A stretch of 64,000 nucleotides of DNA from Catenaria anguillulae PL171. Taxonomy: Eukaryota; Blastocladiomycota; Blastocladiomycetes; Blastocladiales; Catenariaceae. Both the position numbers and the translations under genes were made by a program. The stretch lies in assembly GCA_002102555.1 (NCBI GenBank), contig MCFL01000013.1, forward strand, positions 310,001 to 374,000. Direction: 5' to 3'. Below, piece by piece: positions 43,250-54,600 of this stretch (the first letter of the stretch is position 1; each line of letters begins with the position of its first letter). A model generated the notes under the pieces. The model searched no databases. It saw only the letters and a program-made list of their open reading frames with translations, and was not told the DNA's origin.

Positions 43250-43936
43250 ATGTCGTCCCATCCCGCCACCGCCACCTCCACCGTCGCCGCCCGCCGCCCG
43301 CGCATCGTCGTCATGATCTCTGGCTCAGGCACCAACCTGCAAGCCCTGATTGACGCGGCCCACATGCCCAATGGACCTCTGGCCTTTGCCGACCTATCGC
43401 TGGTCGTGTCCAACCGCACGGGTGCCTACGGCCTGACGCGCGCCGCGCAAGCAAACATCCCCACCCTGGTGTTCCCCTTGAAACCGTTCCGAGACCGCGG
43501 CCAGTCGCGCGCAGAATACGATGTGGCGCTCGCACAAGCCATCCTCGATCACCCGAGCTTGCAAGGGAACATGCCCGATCTCGTTGTGCTGGCCGGATGG
43601 ATGCACATTTTGAGTCCCGAATGGCTCGCCAAGTTTCCCGGCGGCAAGATGGTCGTCAATTTGCATCCGGCGTTGCCTGGCGAGTTTGACGGCGCACACG
43701 CCATTGAGCGCGCGTATGAGGCGAGCAAGGGTGACAACGGCATCCTGCGCACCGGGTGCATGGTGCATTATGTGATTCCCGAGGTGGATAAGGGCGAGGT
43801 GATTTTGACGAGGGAGGTGCCAATCAGGAAAGAAGATTCGCTAGATGATTTGGAGAAGCGGATGCATGAGACAGAGCATAAGGTGATTGTTGCGGGCGTG
43901 CGCAAGTGCTTGTTGGACAAGGGGTTTGCGCCCTAA
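43250..43936 (+). CDS. ADE8: Phosphoribosylglycinamide formyltransferase (GAR transformylase)
   Basis: Transfers a formyl group from 10-formyl-tetrahydrofolate to GAR in purine synthesis, in the cytosol. It is a single exon of 228 residues. Phosphate-binding loop ISGSGTNLQALI near residue 23, RAEYDVALAQAIL in the middle, then LAGWMHILSP, the active-site Asn-x-His block VVNLHPALPGEFDGAHAIE, and TGCMVHYVIPEVDKGEVI with the catalytic Asp. The HPALPG.F loop is slightly changed from the usual HPALLP.F form. The domain stands alone, as in yeast Ade8, not fused to GAR synthetase and AIR synthetase as in animals. Confidence 0.95.
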   Translation: MSSHPATATSTVAARRPRIVVMISGSGTNLQALIDAAHMPNGPLAFADLSLVVSNRTGAYGLTRAAQANIPTLVFPLKPFRDRGQSRAEYDVALAQAILDHPSLQGNMPDLVVLAGWMHILSPEWLAKFPGGKMVVNLHPALPGEFDGAHAIERAYEASKGDNGILRTGCMVHYVIPEVDKGEVILTREVPIRKEDSLDDLEKRMHETEHKVIVAGVRKCLLDKGFAP

Positions 43937-44455
43937 GCCAAGTGTGGGGGTCGTGACATGTACATCATTGCGAATAATTCAAAATGCAAAATGTGCTGTA
44001 TTGGTTCATGTACAGGGTTGCAAAAAAAGACATCAGAACGTAAAAAAAAGCAAGCGGTCCCACCTGGAGCTGGTGATTTGGGAGGCAGACGAATGAGAAG
44101 AGGGGTAAGGTTCATGTAACACAAGAGGAAGAGGAAACCGGACGGGGACGACGAAAAGGAAAGGAGTGGTGTACGACAGCAGCGCAGCGTCATTCCACGG
44201 AGGACCAGAGCAATCAAGAGCGGGCTAAGAAGGTAACGAGATAAGAAACTCGCACTAGCAAGAACGAGCGCTGATGCCCAGATTATGGCATTCTCTATCC
44301 AAAGCAACGACGCTAACGAGCGAGCTTGGTCCCAAGGGCAAAAACACGAAAGCAAGAGAGAAATGGTACAAAAAAAGGCAAGCAAAAAGGAAGAAAACAT
44401 CGACCATTTCAGAAGGGTTGCGGCCAGCGCGCCTCGTCAGACCAACTAACCACGT
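43937..44455. other. Convergent 3' region of ADE8 and PIP5K genes
   Basis: 518 bases between two facing stop codons. Rich in A on the plus strand (AAAAAAAGCAAG near 44043, AAAAAAAGGCAAGC near 44371). No gene seen; both polyadenylation regions should lie here. Confidence 0.5.
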
Positions 44456-47038
44456 TCAGGTTGTCGGTCGCGCGGCGCCCACGCTCTGATTCACAGCATC
44501 CAAACTGCCACCCACACTTGCGGCCGCACTCGTCTCCTCAGCCTCCTCACCAATCGGCGCCGTCCTTGGTGCCACCGCCACAGGGTGCGCCAGTGTATTT
44601 CCGACGCTGCCCGACGTCGGCAATGCCGCAGGTGGTTGCGACCCTGGTGGCGCGCCACCCGAGGCTTCCGTGCCCGTGACAGTGCCGACCAACCCTTTCA
44701 TGAACCCGACAAACCTGCGCCCATAATCCGCCGGCTTGACGGCGGAAATCTGCTTGCGATCGCCCGGCTGCGTCACCACCTTGAATGCATGCTCGAGCTT
44801 CTTTGCCGTGTTGTAAGGCGTGAGAATGTCAATGACTGACATAAAGTAAAGCTCATTGAGCGGGCGGTTGTACGCGTCGGTGGCACGCAACCCGCCTTGG
44901 TCCGCAAAAAACACGGACCGCGACCGATGTGCGTCTGCGGGCTCGAGGTGCAGGGCAGAGATGGTGTCAAGGCGCGTGATTTCGGGCTGTTGTAGGGCCT
45001 TGCGCATCGTGTCTGCACGCGGCGTGGTTGGAAGCGTGCGCTGGAGCGTGAGCCGGTTGGGCTCAAACACCTGGAGGGCTTGCTGTGGGCCGACTCCCGA
45101 AGTCCCCGGGGCGATACCGGCACCGGACGCCGGCATTGTTGTACCCGACGGCGTGCCAACGGATCCGCCCAGGCCGCCGCCGGCCGCCGGGCCGACTCCC
45201 GACGACGAAGCACCCAATGCGGCACCTGCAGGTGGACTTGATCCGTCGGCATTGCCCTTTGTCAAGTCGTGAATGCCAATCAAGAGCGAGTAATCCATAA
45301 TGTTTTTGGCCATCAAAAAGAGCATATCACGCTCGAGCTGGTCGCAAAACAGTTTGGCCTTTTCGGGGCCGAGCATGAGCTTGCGGTTCATCTTGAGCCA
45401 GTTCAAGTCCTTGAGCACGGCCTTCTTCCCCTTGCGCGCCAGCTCCTCGTTGGAGATTTCACGGCCAATCGTGGACCCTTTCAAGTCAAACGTCAAGTGA
45501 ATGTCGTAGTTTGGAGGGAACACGTTGGCCATGACGACAAAGTGCACGGGGTCTTGCTTTGGCATTTTCACGCGGTGCAGGCCATAGTAGCGCGCAAGCA
45601 GCGTGTTTGGGTTTTTGGTCACGTAATCGACGTATTGTGGTAGGATCTTGAGTAGGCGTTTCTGCTCGGCTGGGTGGATGGTTTTGATGATGTACCGATA
45701 GTCGTGAGAGTAGTAGAGGTAGGATTTGGATTTGCCCGGCGAAAAGAGTTCCGAGAGAATGTACTTGCCCGTCAACGAGTTCTATTTTGGGGGAAACATT
45801 CTGCAATGAGTTGATATTCTCAGCGAGCAACATCAGAATGAAAAAAAAAATGTACCAAATAATCGGGTGCAGTCAACCCGAACGCGGCCGAATCTTGCGA
45901 AACACCATGGGGCAATAATCCTTAAACTTGAAGTCATACCCCTGCGAACTCTCGAGTTCTGCACCCGTAACGTCCGACGTCAACTTGTGCTGGGCACGGA
46001 AATCGTCGGGCAACAAGTCGCGGTCGTCCTTTGTCTCGCACCGCGACACGGACAGCCGAATGCCCGTGAGCATGTGGTACATGAATGCATACTTTTCGTG
46101 GTTCTTGTCAATCTTTTTGGCGCCGAAATTGCGCGAGATGGTCCGACGGCGTTGAAGGTCGTGCGCTGCGCCGGCGCCGGCGCCCGCTGTGCCAGATTGT
46201 GTGGGGGAGGCGGGGACCGCAGAGACGGACGCGGACGAGCCCGTGATGTTGTGAGTGGGCGATGGCGGAAGCGCGCTTGTTTGAATGTGCAGCGGGCTGG
46301 GTTGTGACGACGACGAGGGCATCATGAGGTAGGTGCTTGGATCGGGCATCATGCCCGGATCGTTGGCATTGACCGTGTGGCGGCGCACAATGGACGATGT
46401 GCGAGCAGGGAGCTGGTGGTGTGCCTGAGGGTGGTGGTATGCTCCAGTGGCCGCATGTGCAGATTGGGGCCGTTGGTACCACCACCAACGGTGGCGGGAA
46501 AGCTTGCAGACATGGATGTGGACAGGTTGGCCAGGGCGGCCGGGTGGAAGGTGACATTGGTGCCGGGCACGGCCGAGTTTGAGCGGCCAAGCGAGATGCG
46601 TGAGCCGTGTGGGCCAGTGGAGGAGTTGGCTGCGGATGAGTCTGCGGTTCCGCGTCTGGATCGGGTACGCGAGGGGCTGGCGCGGTGGCACCTGCTGCAG
46701 TGGTGAGCGTGGCAGGAGTGGCGGCGGCCACATGTGCGGTCGTTTGCTGTTGGTGGGGCTGAGACGAGGAGGATTGTGGGTGTACGAGAGGTTGCTGGTG
46801 CGAGGGAGGGGTGTGCGGAGGAGTCGGGTTGGTGGTTGGGGAAGAGTTTGCGGGTATGGCGGCTGGTGGTGGTGGAGGGAGCTGCGGCACGACAGGAGGT
46901 GCAGCTCAGGGATCGATTGCGCAGCGGCAGCAGCTTGCAGATTGGGCAGCGACGACTTTCGGGGAGGCGGCTGTTGTCGTTGACAGCGTCCACACCAACT
47001 TCGACGGACGTTTGCGAGTTTGAGGTTGGGGTGAGCAT
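44456..47038 (-). CDS. Phosphatidylinositol 4-phosphate 5-kinase, with an apparent frameshift
   Basis: Makes PtdIns(4,5)P2 at the plasma membrane. Main C-terminal exon 45781-44456; the preceding exon ends at 45856 and runs upstream to an uncertain start (47038 at most). Catalytic features: ISRNFGAKKIDKNHEKYAFM, KDYCPMVFRKIR, then across the intron PDYLNSLTGKYILSELFSPG, HDYRYIIKTIH, LTFDLKGSTIGRE, NIMDYSLLIGIHD, and the late LYFMSVIDILTPYNTAKKLE. A Gly/Pro/Ala-rich insert of about 60 residues follows IGIHD. In the first exon the frame changes once in the conserved FRKIR..FGLTAPDYL segment near 45885, where one base seems missing. A second frame change near 46430 lies in the low-complexity leader and is less certain. 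No other copy of this essential family is visible here, so a sequence error is likelier than a dead gene. Confidence 0.8.
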
Positions 47039-47848
47039 GCCGGGGGCGGGAGTAGGGGTAGCAGCAGCCGTTTGATTGTGACCCGATACAAGGGATACCG
47101 GGCAGGTAAGGAACGTCCATCATGGTGGCAGGCGGGCGGGCGGGACGGATCGAATCGAATGATGCTCGGGCTGGTTGAGGAGAGCTGAGCTGCGCAGAGT
47201 TCAAGGCGATGCAGAGCGACTGGCGCCAGTGCAAGCCGGTATGATTGTATTGTGTGCAATGGAGTTGCCCAGATTGGCGACTTGGCGTCCGGACAACTTG
47301 TTGGGTGGCGGTCGCTCTTGACTTGTGCCCTCTTGGCGCTCGTACGGTGTTGGTGTTGGTGTTGGTGTTGGGTTGAATCTGGCAGGCCACTGCTTCCTTG
47401 GATTGCATTGGCGATCAGGATCAGGATTGCATCAAGCTTGGGTCGACCAATTGCAAAGGATAGGATTCATGCGTGGTTTACAGTATTAATATACATACCG
47501 AGAGAATCTTGGACGGTGCGAACTTCCTGCCACCCACCACACGCTGTGCAGCGAGTGTGTGGTGTGGTGTGGTGTGGACACGCACCGGCTCTCGAACTAT
47601 TCTGGAAACTCGTGGAACGGATCTGGAATGCGTCACAACGTTTTTCTTGTTTTCGCATCCAACGGTCTCAGTCTCATCATGCATTTTACAAAGTGTCTCA
47701 GTCGACTGAGACGCAATCACACACAGAAACACACAATGCATTCCCATTCAGGGTTAAAACACAGTCGGGCCACCCGCCCGACCGCTCACGCCCATTTGAC
47801 TTCATCCGTCACGCTCGCTGTAGCACGAACGACAGTCATCCCGAAATC
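47039..47848. other. Divergent upstream region of PIP5K (-) and sHSP-LEA (+), with short tandem repeats
   Basis: Contains four copies of GTGTTG at about 47348-47373 and GTGTG/GTGTGG repeats at about 47556-47578. A long plus frame passes through it into the sHSP-LEA gene, but the text before the Met at 47849 has no domain and the signal peptide starts at that Met. It serves as promoter space for two head-to-head genes. Confidence 0.45.
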
Positions 47849-49860
47849 ATGCACCACATCAAGCTGCTCACCCTTCTCGCCCTCCTGGGCCCGTCGTCCC
47901 CTTCGACGGCCGTCGTCTCTGCCGCTAACAATCGCCGCTTCACCGACTACGCTGACGCTGCCTCGTCTCAGCAAGATGCCTCAAGCGCGTTCGACCCCTC
48001 TGCCTGGATCCGGTCTGGATCGGCCCAAGACTTTACCTCGCGCCGCCGCGGCTCGTCGCTGCTTCCCGGGTTTCCCGCGGCCGGATCGGGCGCCGATCCG
48101 TTTTCCACCTGGAACCAGTACATGTACGAAATGGTCCGCAACATGATGCCGTTTGGCGCCATGGACGCGCCGTCGTGGTTTGGCGGCCAAGACGAGGACG
48201 ATGGTGTTGGAGCGGGCGCAAGTGGTAGCGATGCCGGCACAAAGGCGGCATTGATGCGGTTGCCGCCGGGCGTCCATGCTAGGGAGACTGAATCGGAGCG
48301 CTTGTTTTTCATGGACTTGCCTGGGTTTCATCGCAGTGAGGTGGCGGTAGAGGTGGTGGCAGAGCACTTGTTGAGTGTCAGGGTATTCGTCTACTGACTT
48401 TACTTCCGATGCCCTCTGTCATTCCACTTTTGCATACAGACTCACTTTTCCATTCCAACATCCCTCTATCTGTCTAGGCCGAACGCAAATGCGACCCCTC
48501 GGACGCGTACTGCACCTCGCGCTCCATCAAGCACAAGCTCGAGCTCGACCCAGACACGATCGACACGCGCAAAATCTCGGTCAACTTGGACGCGGGCGAG
48601 CTGCGCATTCACTTACCCAAACGCTCAGCCACACGCTTCTCGATCCCCGTCATTGACTCGCTCTTTGGCCTCAACCAGCCGGGCGCCAGCGACAAGGCCG
48701 GAGACAAGGTCAAGATTGCCGAGATTGGCAACAACGACCAGCCCGAGGATGCGGCGCGCGACGCAATTCATTGGCCGGGTGTGCCCAAAGCCCCCGGCAA
48801 GATTGTAGGCACGGTCAAGGACTGGCTCGAGGCGGCAAAGGATACGGCAGGCAATGTGGTTGAGTCGGCCGAGTCGGTTGCGCAACGTGCAAAGCAAGCC
48901 GCGTTTGGATCGGCCGCAGGACAGGCCCAGGCGGTGCAAGAGGGAGGACAGGCCGCGCAAGACGCGGCGCAGTATGCGCGACGTGCAGTGCATCACACAA
49001 CCGACACGGCGCAGGAGGTGCTCGGGCGCACGGCTCAGCACGCGGCCGGAGTCGTGGGCAAGGCCAGGGATGCAGCATTCGACTCGGCTCAAGATGCGGC
49101 AAACCAAGCACGTGGATCTGCGCAACACGTTGCCAATCAAGTCCGCGGCACGGCTCAGCAGGCCCAGGCACAAGCGCGTGACGCATCAAACTACGCGACC
49201 AGCATGGCCAACCAAGCACGTAACACGGTGTATGGTAAAGCACAGGACGCGGCAGACGCCATGTACAACGTCTACGGATCGGCCGCCAACTCGCTCGACC
49301 AGGCCACCGGCGCTGCATCGGATGCAGGTGCAAGGGCGGCGCAAGCCGCGGCAGACGCGGCCGCAAGGGCACGCGGGGCGGCGGCGGACACGGCCGCCAA
49401 CGCATACGACTCTGCTGCGGCAAGTGTCGAGCAAGCCAAGCGTGCCGCGGGCGACGCAGCAGGCGCGGTGCAGGCGACTGCCGCCGACGCGGCCAACAAG
49501 GCCGCACAAGCTGCCTTGGATGCGGCGGGCATGGTACAAGCCAAAGCAGGGGATGCCGTGGATGAAGCCAAGGGAACGGCGCAAAGCATTAAGCAAGCCG
49601 TGGAACGCAATGTGGTTGAGCCCGTCGAGTCTGCAGCCGAGGCGGCCGCTCGGAAGGCTGGCGAGGCGGTAGATGCGACAAAGCACAAGGCAGGCGAGGT
49701 GGTGGATGGGGCAAAACACAAGGCCGGCTCGTGGTTTGGGTTTTTCCAAGATGTTGGCGCGGGCGCAAAGGAAGCGGTCGTGGAGGGAAGCGAAGGAGCA
49801 AAGGAAGGGTGGGAGAAGGGAACCACAGAATCGAGGATCAAGAGGCAGGCCGCGCATTGA
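47849..49860 (+). CDS. Secreted small heat-shock protein (alpha-crystallin) fused to an LEA-like helical domain (2 exons)
   Basis: Exons 47849-48382 and 48478-49860 give about 638 residues. A signal peptide (MHHIKLLTLLALLGPSSPST) targets it to the ER lumen or outside. Residues about 138-228 match the alpha-crystallin domain: LFFMDLPGFHRSEVAVEVVA, then LLSVRAERK made by the splice, KLELDPDTIDTRKISVNLDA and the diagnostic GELRIHLPK. An I-x-V anchor (FSIPVID) follows, as in oligomer-forming small Hsps. Residues about 280-600 form an Ala/Lys/Asp/Gln-rich, Pro-poor amphipathic repeat (KDTAGNVVESAESVAQRAKQ, AQDAANQARGSAQHVANQV), like group 3 LEA proteins. The tail KSPGSW-like segment reads KHKAGSWFGFFQDVGAGAKE. 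Two Cys (CDPSDAYC) sit in the crystallin loop. No ER-retention signal is seen at the C-terminus. Function inferred: protection of luminal or wall proteins in heat or drying. Confidence 0.85.
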
Positions 49861-50125
49861 AGCAGGTGATTCTCTCGGTCATCCGCGAGTCGATTGTATA
49901 TTCATTTGCCGTTTGGACCTGTCATTGAGGCCAAAGATATCGGACGACGGCCTTGTTGCCTCAGTTTCTTTTCTTTTGAGTATCATAAGGTTTCCTCTGT
50001 TCCAGGAGTATTCACGGGATGCACGAGCAGCTCGCTCCCGAGGCTGCTGCCCATTCGAAAGAGCACAAGATAAGCTATGGGTATATGTTGGAATGAACGT
50101 TCTGATTGACAAGAAACAGTTAGAC

Positions 50126-51022
50126 TCACTTGCTTCCCACGCTCGTACGGTCCTCAACCATGGGCCGCCCACCTCCCGCTGGAGCCGTTCCTGGCAAGTT
50201 GGGCACATGCACGCCAACTCGCTCGGCTACAACCTTTGCTGCTTGCACAGGATCGGGTCGGATGACGTGCCGCAAGTCCCACCATAGCTGGACGGCTGCG
50301 TTGAGTAGCATCATGCGCAGGTACAAGGCGTGCGCCGTGTTGACGGCTGGTGCGGGGAGACTGGCGAAGAGCGAATTGGTGGTGGTGGTGGTGGTACAGG
50401 CAGATGTGTCGAGCGAGGATCCGAGTTGCAAGTGGACCTTGTCATGGGCAATGACTTGGCGAGCAAAGTCTTTGGCTGCCGAGACCGACGCGGATGCCGA
50501 TGAGGAAACTGATGTCGACGAAGACGCAGCTGGAGCAGGAGTTATCTTGAGCCAATGCACACCCATGGCTCGGGTTGGTGGATGGACCCACGTCAGCAAG
50601 AGCTCCTTGGTTGCGTGATCCTTGGCGGCCACCGTCGACAGAGCACCAACGGGCTGACCAATGCGCATGTTGGCAGCAAGGCCTGGCAAGGGTATTGGCT
50701 GCGTGTGTGCATTACGGCCGGGAATACTGGATCCCAAGCGGAACAGCCAGTACCGCTCAACCCGAGAGAGCAAGCACCGCTCGTACGCCGAGGCAAAGGC
50801 GTCAATGGGCACGTTGGGTGGTAAAGGGACCGTGACTTGGAATGCGTGAGTGGCTGCATCATCCTTCATCGGGTGCTTCAGGCGAGCAGCGGCCAGGAGG
50901 TGTGGCGACGGGGTTGCTTCAGTGGGAGGCACTGCGGGCGTGCGAGACACGATGTAGGTGGCAGAGAGCACGGCCGATCCAGAGACGGCGGCAATCCATT
51001 TCGACAGGCGAGACGACATCAT
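50126..51022 (-). CDS. Hypothetical protein with one N-terminal membrane segment
   Basis: A single exon of 298 residues. It starts MMSSRLSKWIAAVSGSAVLS, a short basic end followed by one hydrophobic segment, as in proteins anchored in the mitochondrial inner membrane. The body holds HAFQVTVPLPPNVPIDAFAS and AYERCLLSRVERYWLFRLG, then a Ser-rich spacer, then LYLRMMLLNAAVQLWWDLRH near the end. I do not recognise the family. It is head to head with the E2-F-box-TerD gene, 639 bases apart. Confidence 0.65.
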   Translation of the reverse strand: MMSSRLSKWIAAVSGSAVLSATYIVSRTPAVPPTEATPSPHLLAAARLKHPMKDDAATHAFQVTVPLPPNVPIDAFASAYERCLLSRVERYWLFRLGSSIPGRNAHTQPIPLPGLAANMRIGQPVGALSTVAAKDHATKELLLTWVHPPTRAMGVHWLKITPAPAASSSTSVSSSASASVSAAKDFARQVIAHDKVHLQLGSSLDTSACTTTTTTNSLFASLPAPAVNTAHALYLRMMLLNAAVQLWWDLRHVIRPDPVQAAKVVAERVGVHVPNLPGTAPAGGGRPMVEDRTSVGSK

Positions 51023-51661
51023 GAAAAAGTGTCATTGTCATGGCATGAACTGGCAAGTAACAGGCTCAAGACAAGCAGTTTGGAGCCGAGAAGTAATTGA
51101 GGATGGCGACCAGCGACAACGCAGAGGGCCACCGATTACGATCTGATGAATGAGAGACGAAGAATAGTGACATGAAAAAAATGCGAATACAGAACACTTG
51201 AAAACTACATACACACTAGACACTCGAGGCATTCGCGATATGTACATACTATCTCAGTATGCTCAAAAAGTGTCTCGCTCGAGTGCTCTGGGCAGCCAAC
51301 GCCAACGAATCATTCTCAGGCGCTTGCGTATACTGTACTACGCCTCCACAAATTCAACATCGCGTCGCGTCCAAGTCATTTCTGCGTCGTTCACTCATGC
51401 GAATGCGAACGTCGACAAGGACGTGGCCAACTGTCATTCATAAACTGCCATGTAATTCACGATGTGTCAACGGGACATGTTCCGAGCTCGAGATGCACGG
51501 CCAGATGGCTCAAGTACCGGGCCTGGCCCGCACTTGACCCCGAACGATGAACCCGTCATGCACTCCTTCACTTCACCGACGTGGCTGGACTGTGAGGAGC
51601 CATCACCCGCAAGCACCCGTCGCCTTCAGTCACGCTCACGCTCACGCTATCTGATTCCACC
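51023..51661. other. Divergent upstream region
   Basis: 639 bases between the starts of two head-to-head genes. No coding signal. The plus side ends with repeated CACGCTCACGCTCACGCT just before 51662. Confidence 0.5.
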
Positions 51662-54600
51662 ATGCCCAAGCTCACGACCTCGACCTCGACCACGTCTTCG
51701 ACAACGGCTGCAAAGCGCCTGCTCTGGGACCTGCAAGACCTTGCCGCTTCGCCGCTCGAGTACGTGTCAGCGGCGCCCGTCTCGGACGACAACTTGCTCG
51801 AGTGGCACGCCAACCTCGTGGGTCCCGCCGACTTGGCTGTGGCATCGCTGCGTAACGTTCCCTGGCACATTGTCCTGCACTTTCCGCAAGACTACCCAGC
51901 ACGTCCGCCGACCGTGGTGCTAAGTACGCCGATCGAGGGCCACCCGAATGTTGTGCGTGCACTCGTGACGATTGGCCAGGGCAAGGACAGGAAGAGGGAA
52001 CACATGTGGACCGTGTGCATGGACATGTTTGCGTCGGCTGCGAGTACATACGTTTCCGACCAACTGATTGACTTGATTCGTGTGCTCACCGCTCATGCTC
52101 ACACCAATCCATCACCAGACTCGTTTGTGAGCGACTATTGTGGCGGCTGGTCGTCGGCCTACACTGTGCGCTCCATCCTCATGCAACTGCAAGCCTTTTT
52201 GTGGCACGAAAAGTTTGTTGGCAAGTTCAAGAATGCCGAGCCCAGCAGCGATCATCAACAACAAGAAGCACTGGAAGAATGCATCCGCCAGACACTTGCC
52301 TATTCGTGTCCCACCTGTCCACATCGACCCGGGTGCATCCACCCACCACAGCACTCGGTTCCGTCGAATGCTCCTCCTTTTGCCACGTCGGGTTCGAGGG
52401 CGGTCCTCGAAATGCCTCATGCTGTGCTCGACCAACTCGGCCAAGTTCGCAAACGGCTGCATGAAGCTCGGATTGCTCAGCAACAGCAAGCACAGCTGTC
52501 CAAGGTGGTATGCGCGCGTGGAACCCAGGTGCGCATGGGAGACGGGTGGGTCAAGGTGACCAAGCCAAGCGAGGCAAAGCTGGTCTCGGCCAGCCTACAA
52601 GCGGCGGCCGTGGCTCGAGCCGTTGGTGCCGACAACTTGAGGCGAGTCGCCCATGGCCTCGGTGGCGCGCGGGGACGAGTCGGACGGGTGGACGAAGGGT
52701 ACAGTGGTGATGGCGATGATCATCAACAAGAGCAGCAAGACGACATGGTCAGCGTGACCAAGCCCGTGATGTTGGCACAACACGCAATGCAGGCAGCCAG
52801 CGTGACAAAGGGCCGTGTGTTGACCTTGTCGTCGGTGGCCAACATTCGGCACGTGCTCCCGTCCAAGATGCCCGGTGGCCAAGTTCAAGCTCGGACACTG
52901 CCGTTACCTGGGCCAGCGTCACCGGGTCCAACATGTAGATCGAGTCGCAGTGGAATGGGTCAACCATCTCGCCAGCAGCACCAGCAGCACCAGCAGCACC
53001 AGCAGCAGACGATCTCGACTCGGCGAGTGGACCCATCTCGCGCGGGCCGACTTGGTACACTGCCCGTCGAACTTGTTCTATCCATTCTCACCTTGCCGTT
53101 CATGCCGTTTGGGTCCATCTTGGCTGTCGGCTCGACCTGTCGCTGGCTCCGTCAACTGTCGCAAGCCGCAGACATTCACCGTCACTACCTCCGCACTCGC
53201 CGCTCCGCACACTCGACTTCGACCACCACATCAGCATCAGCATCAGCATCAGCATCAGGCTCGACCGACTGGCGGTACATGTTTCTGCTGGAACACAACC
53301 ATGCCGTGCGCGACCTGCGGTGCTGGTACACGCGAACTCCCTTTGACCAAACCACGCTGGGGTTTCCCGTCGAGGTCACTTGGAATCCCCGCACCAAGCT
53401 TGTGGATTACGCCATGCCGACGCTCGCCTTCTTGTCAGCCGAGGCCTACACGCTGCTGGGTGTCAGGCAGACGCCACAGGACAAGCGCACGTTTACGCAC
53501 TGGATGCCCGTGTACCTGACGCAGACGCATTTTGAGCGTGGCTTACCCGATCTCAAGCTGTTTGTCGCGCAGCTCGCCACGCCAGCGGGCCAACCGCTCG
53601 AGGCGTTTCGCCCGCGCATGATCTTGCAAGTGTTTCCCAAGCTGCTCAACACATGTGCCGTGCTGCTGGCCGACAAGGGCGTGCACGCAAGCGATGCGGC
53701 CATTGAGCTCTATGTGCAGATCCACCGGGTGTGGGTGGCTTGCATGCACCAGTTTGGCCATGTCAAGCTGCAGGCCATGGTTGAATCGCGGATCGGGGGC
53801 TTTTTGGCAGATGAGGCGAACCGCACAAAGGACGCCGAGCCTGGGTTGGGCGAGTTTTTGGCGCTGCTCAGTGTGAGCGAAGAGTACGAGTGGCGGCACG
53901 TGGCCAACGCCGTCATGCAAGAGTCGGCGGATCGGTCCGTGTTGTGGATGGGCAAGGCGTTCCCGCAGCTCGTGCCAAAGTACCACAAGGTGCGGCCGGC
54001 ACAGGTCAAGGACGTGGATCACAACCTGCTCCAGTGTTCGTTGGAGAGCACGACAGTGTCGCGTCGGTTGATTGCATTCCATGTCCTGTTTCTGCGCTTT
54101 TTGCGTGGAAACGGAACGAGTCCTCATGATCAGAACACGAGGAGGAGCGTGACCGAAATGGCGCTGGCAGCCGATGTGCTGTACGGGAAACCTCGGGCAA
54201 AGGACGCACTCAAGTTGCAGCAAGGGATTCGCGCCATCTTGGACCCGGCCAAGGTGCCACACTGGGGTGCGGCCTTCAAGCTCATGATGGGTGTCCACCC
54301 GCTGTCGCCACTGGAAACGACGCGCTGGCTTGTGGGCGCTGTGCACAACTCGCTGCGCAAGGGGTACCATCGCAAGGGCATGGATTTCACCAAGATCCAG
54401 TCGCGCGGCGTGTCCACGATCCTCAAGCGCGGCGAGTCGTACAAGGTGTCGTCGCACCTCAAGGCAGTCACGGTCGAGGAGACATGGCGGTACCCGCAAC
54501 ACTGCATCTTTTTGGACGCGTCGTGCATGGTACTGGATGCCGAGGGCAAGGTGCTCAAGCACGTGTCGTACTGCAACACGACGTATGCAAGAGGCGCCGT

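Noticed and set aside
48854-49672. Long plus and minus frames (also 48815-49507 and 49186-49857 on the minus strand) over the LEA region
   Set aside because: The Ala-rich repeat of the LEA domain leaves all frames open; only the frame continuous with the alpha-crystallin domain makes sense.
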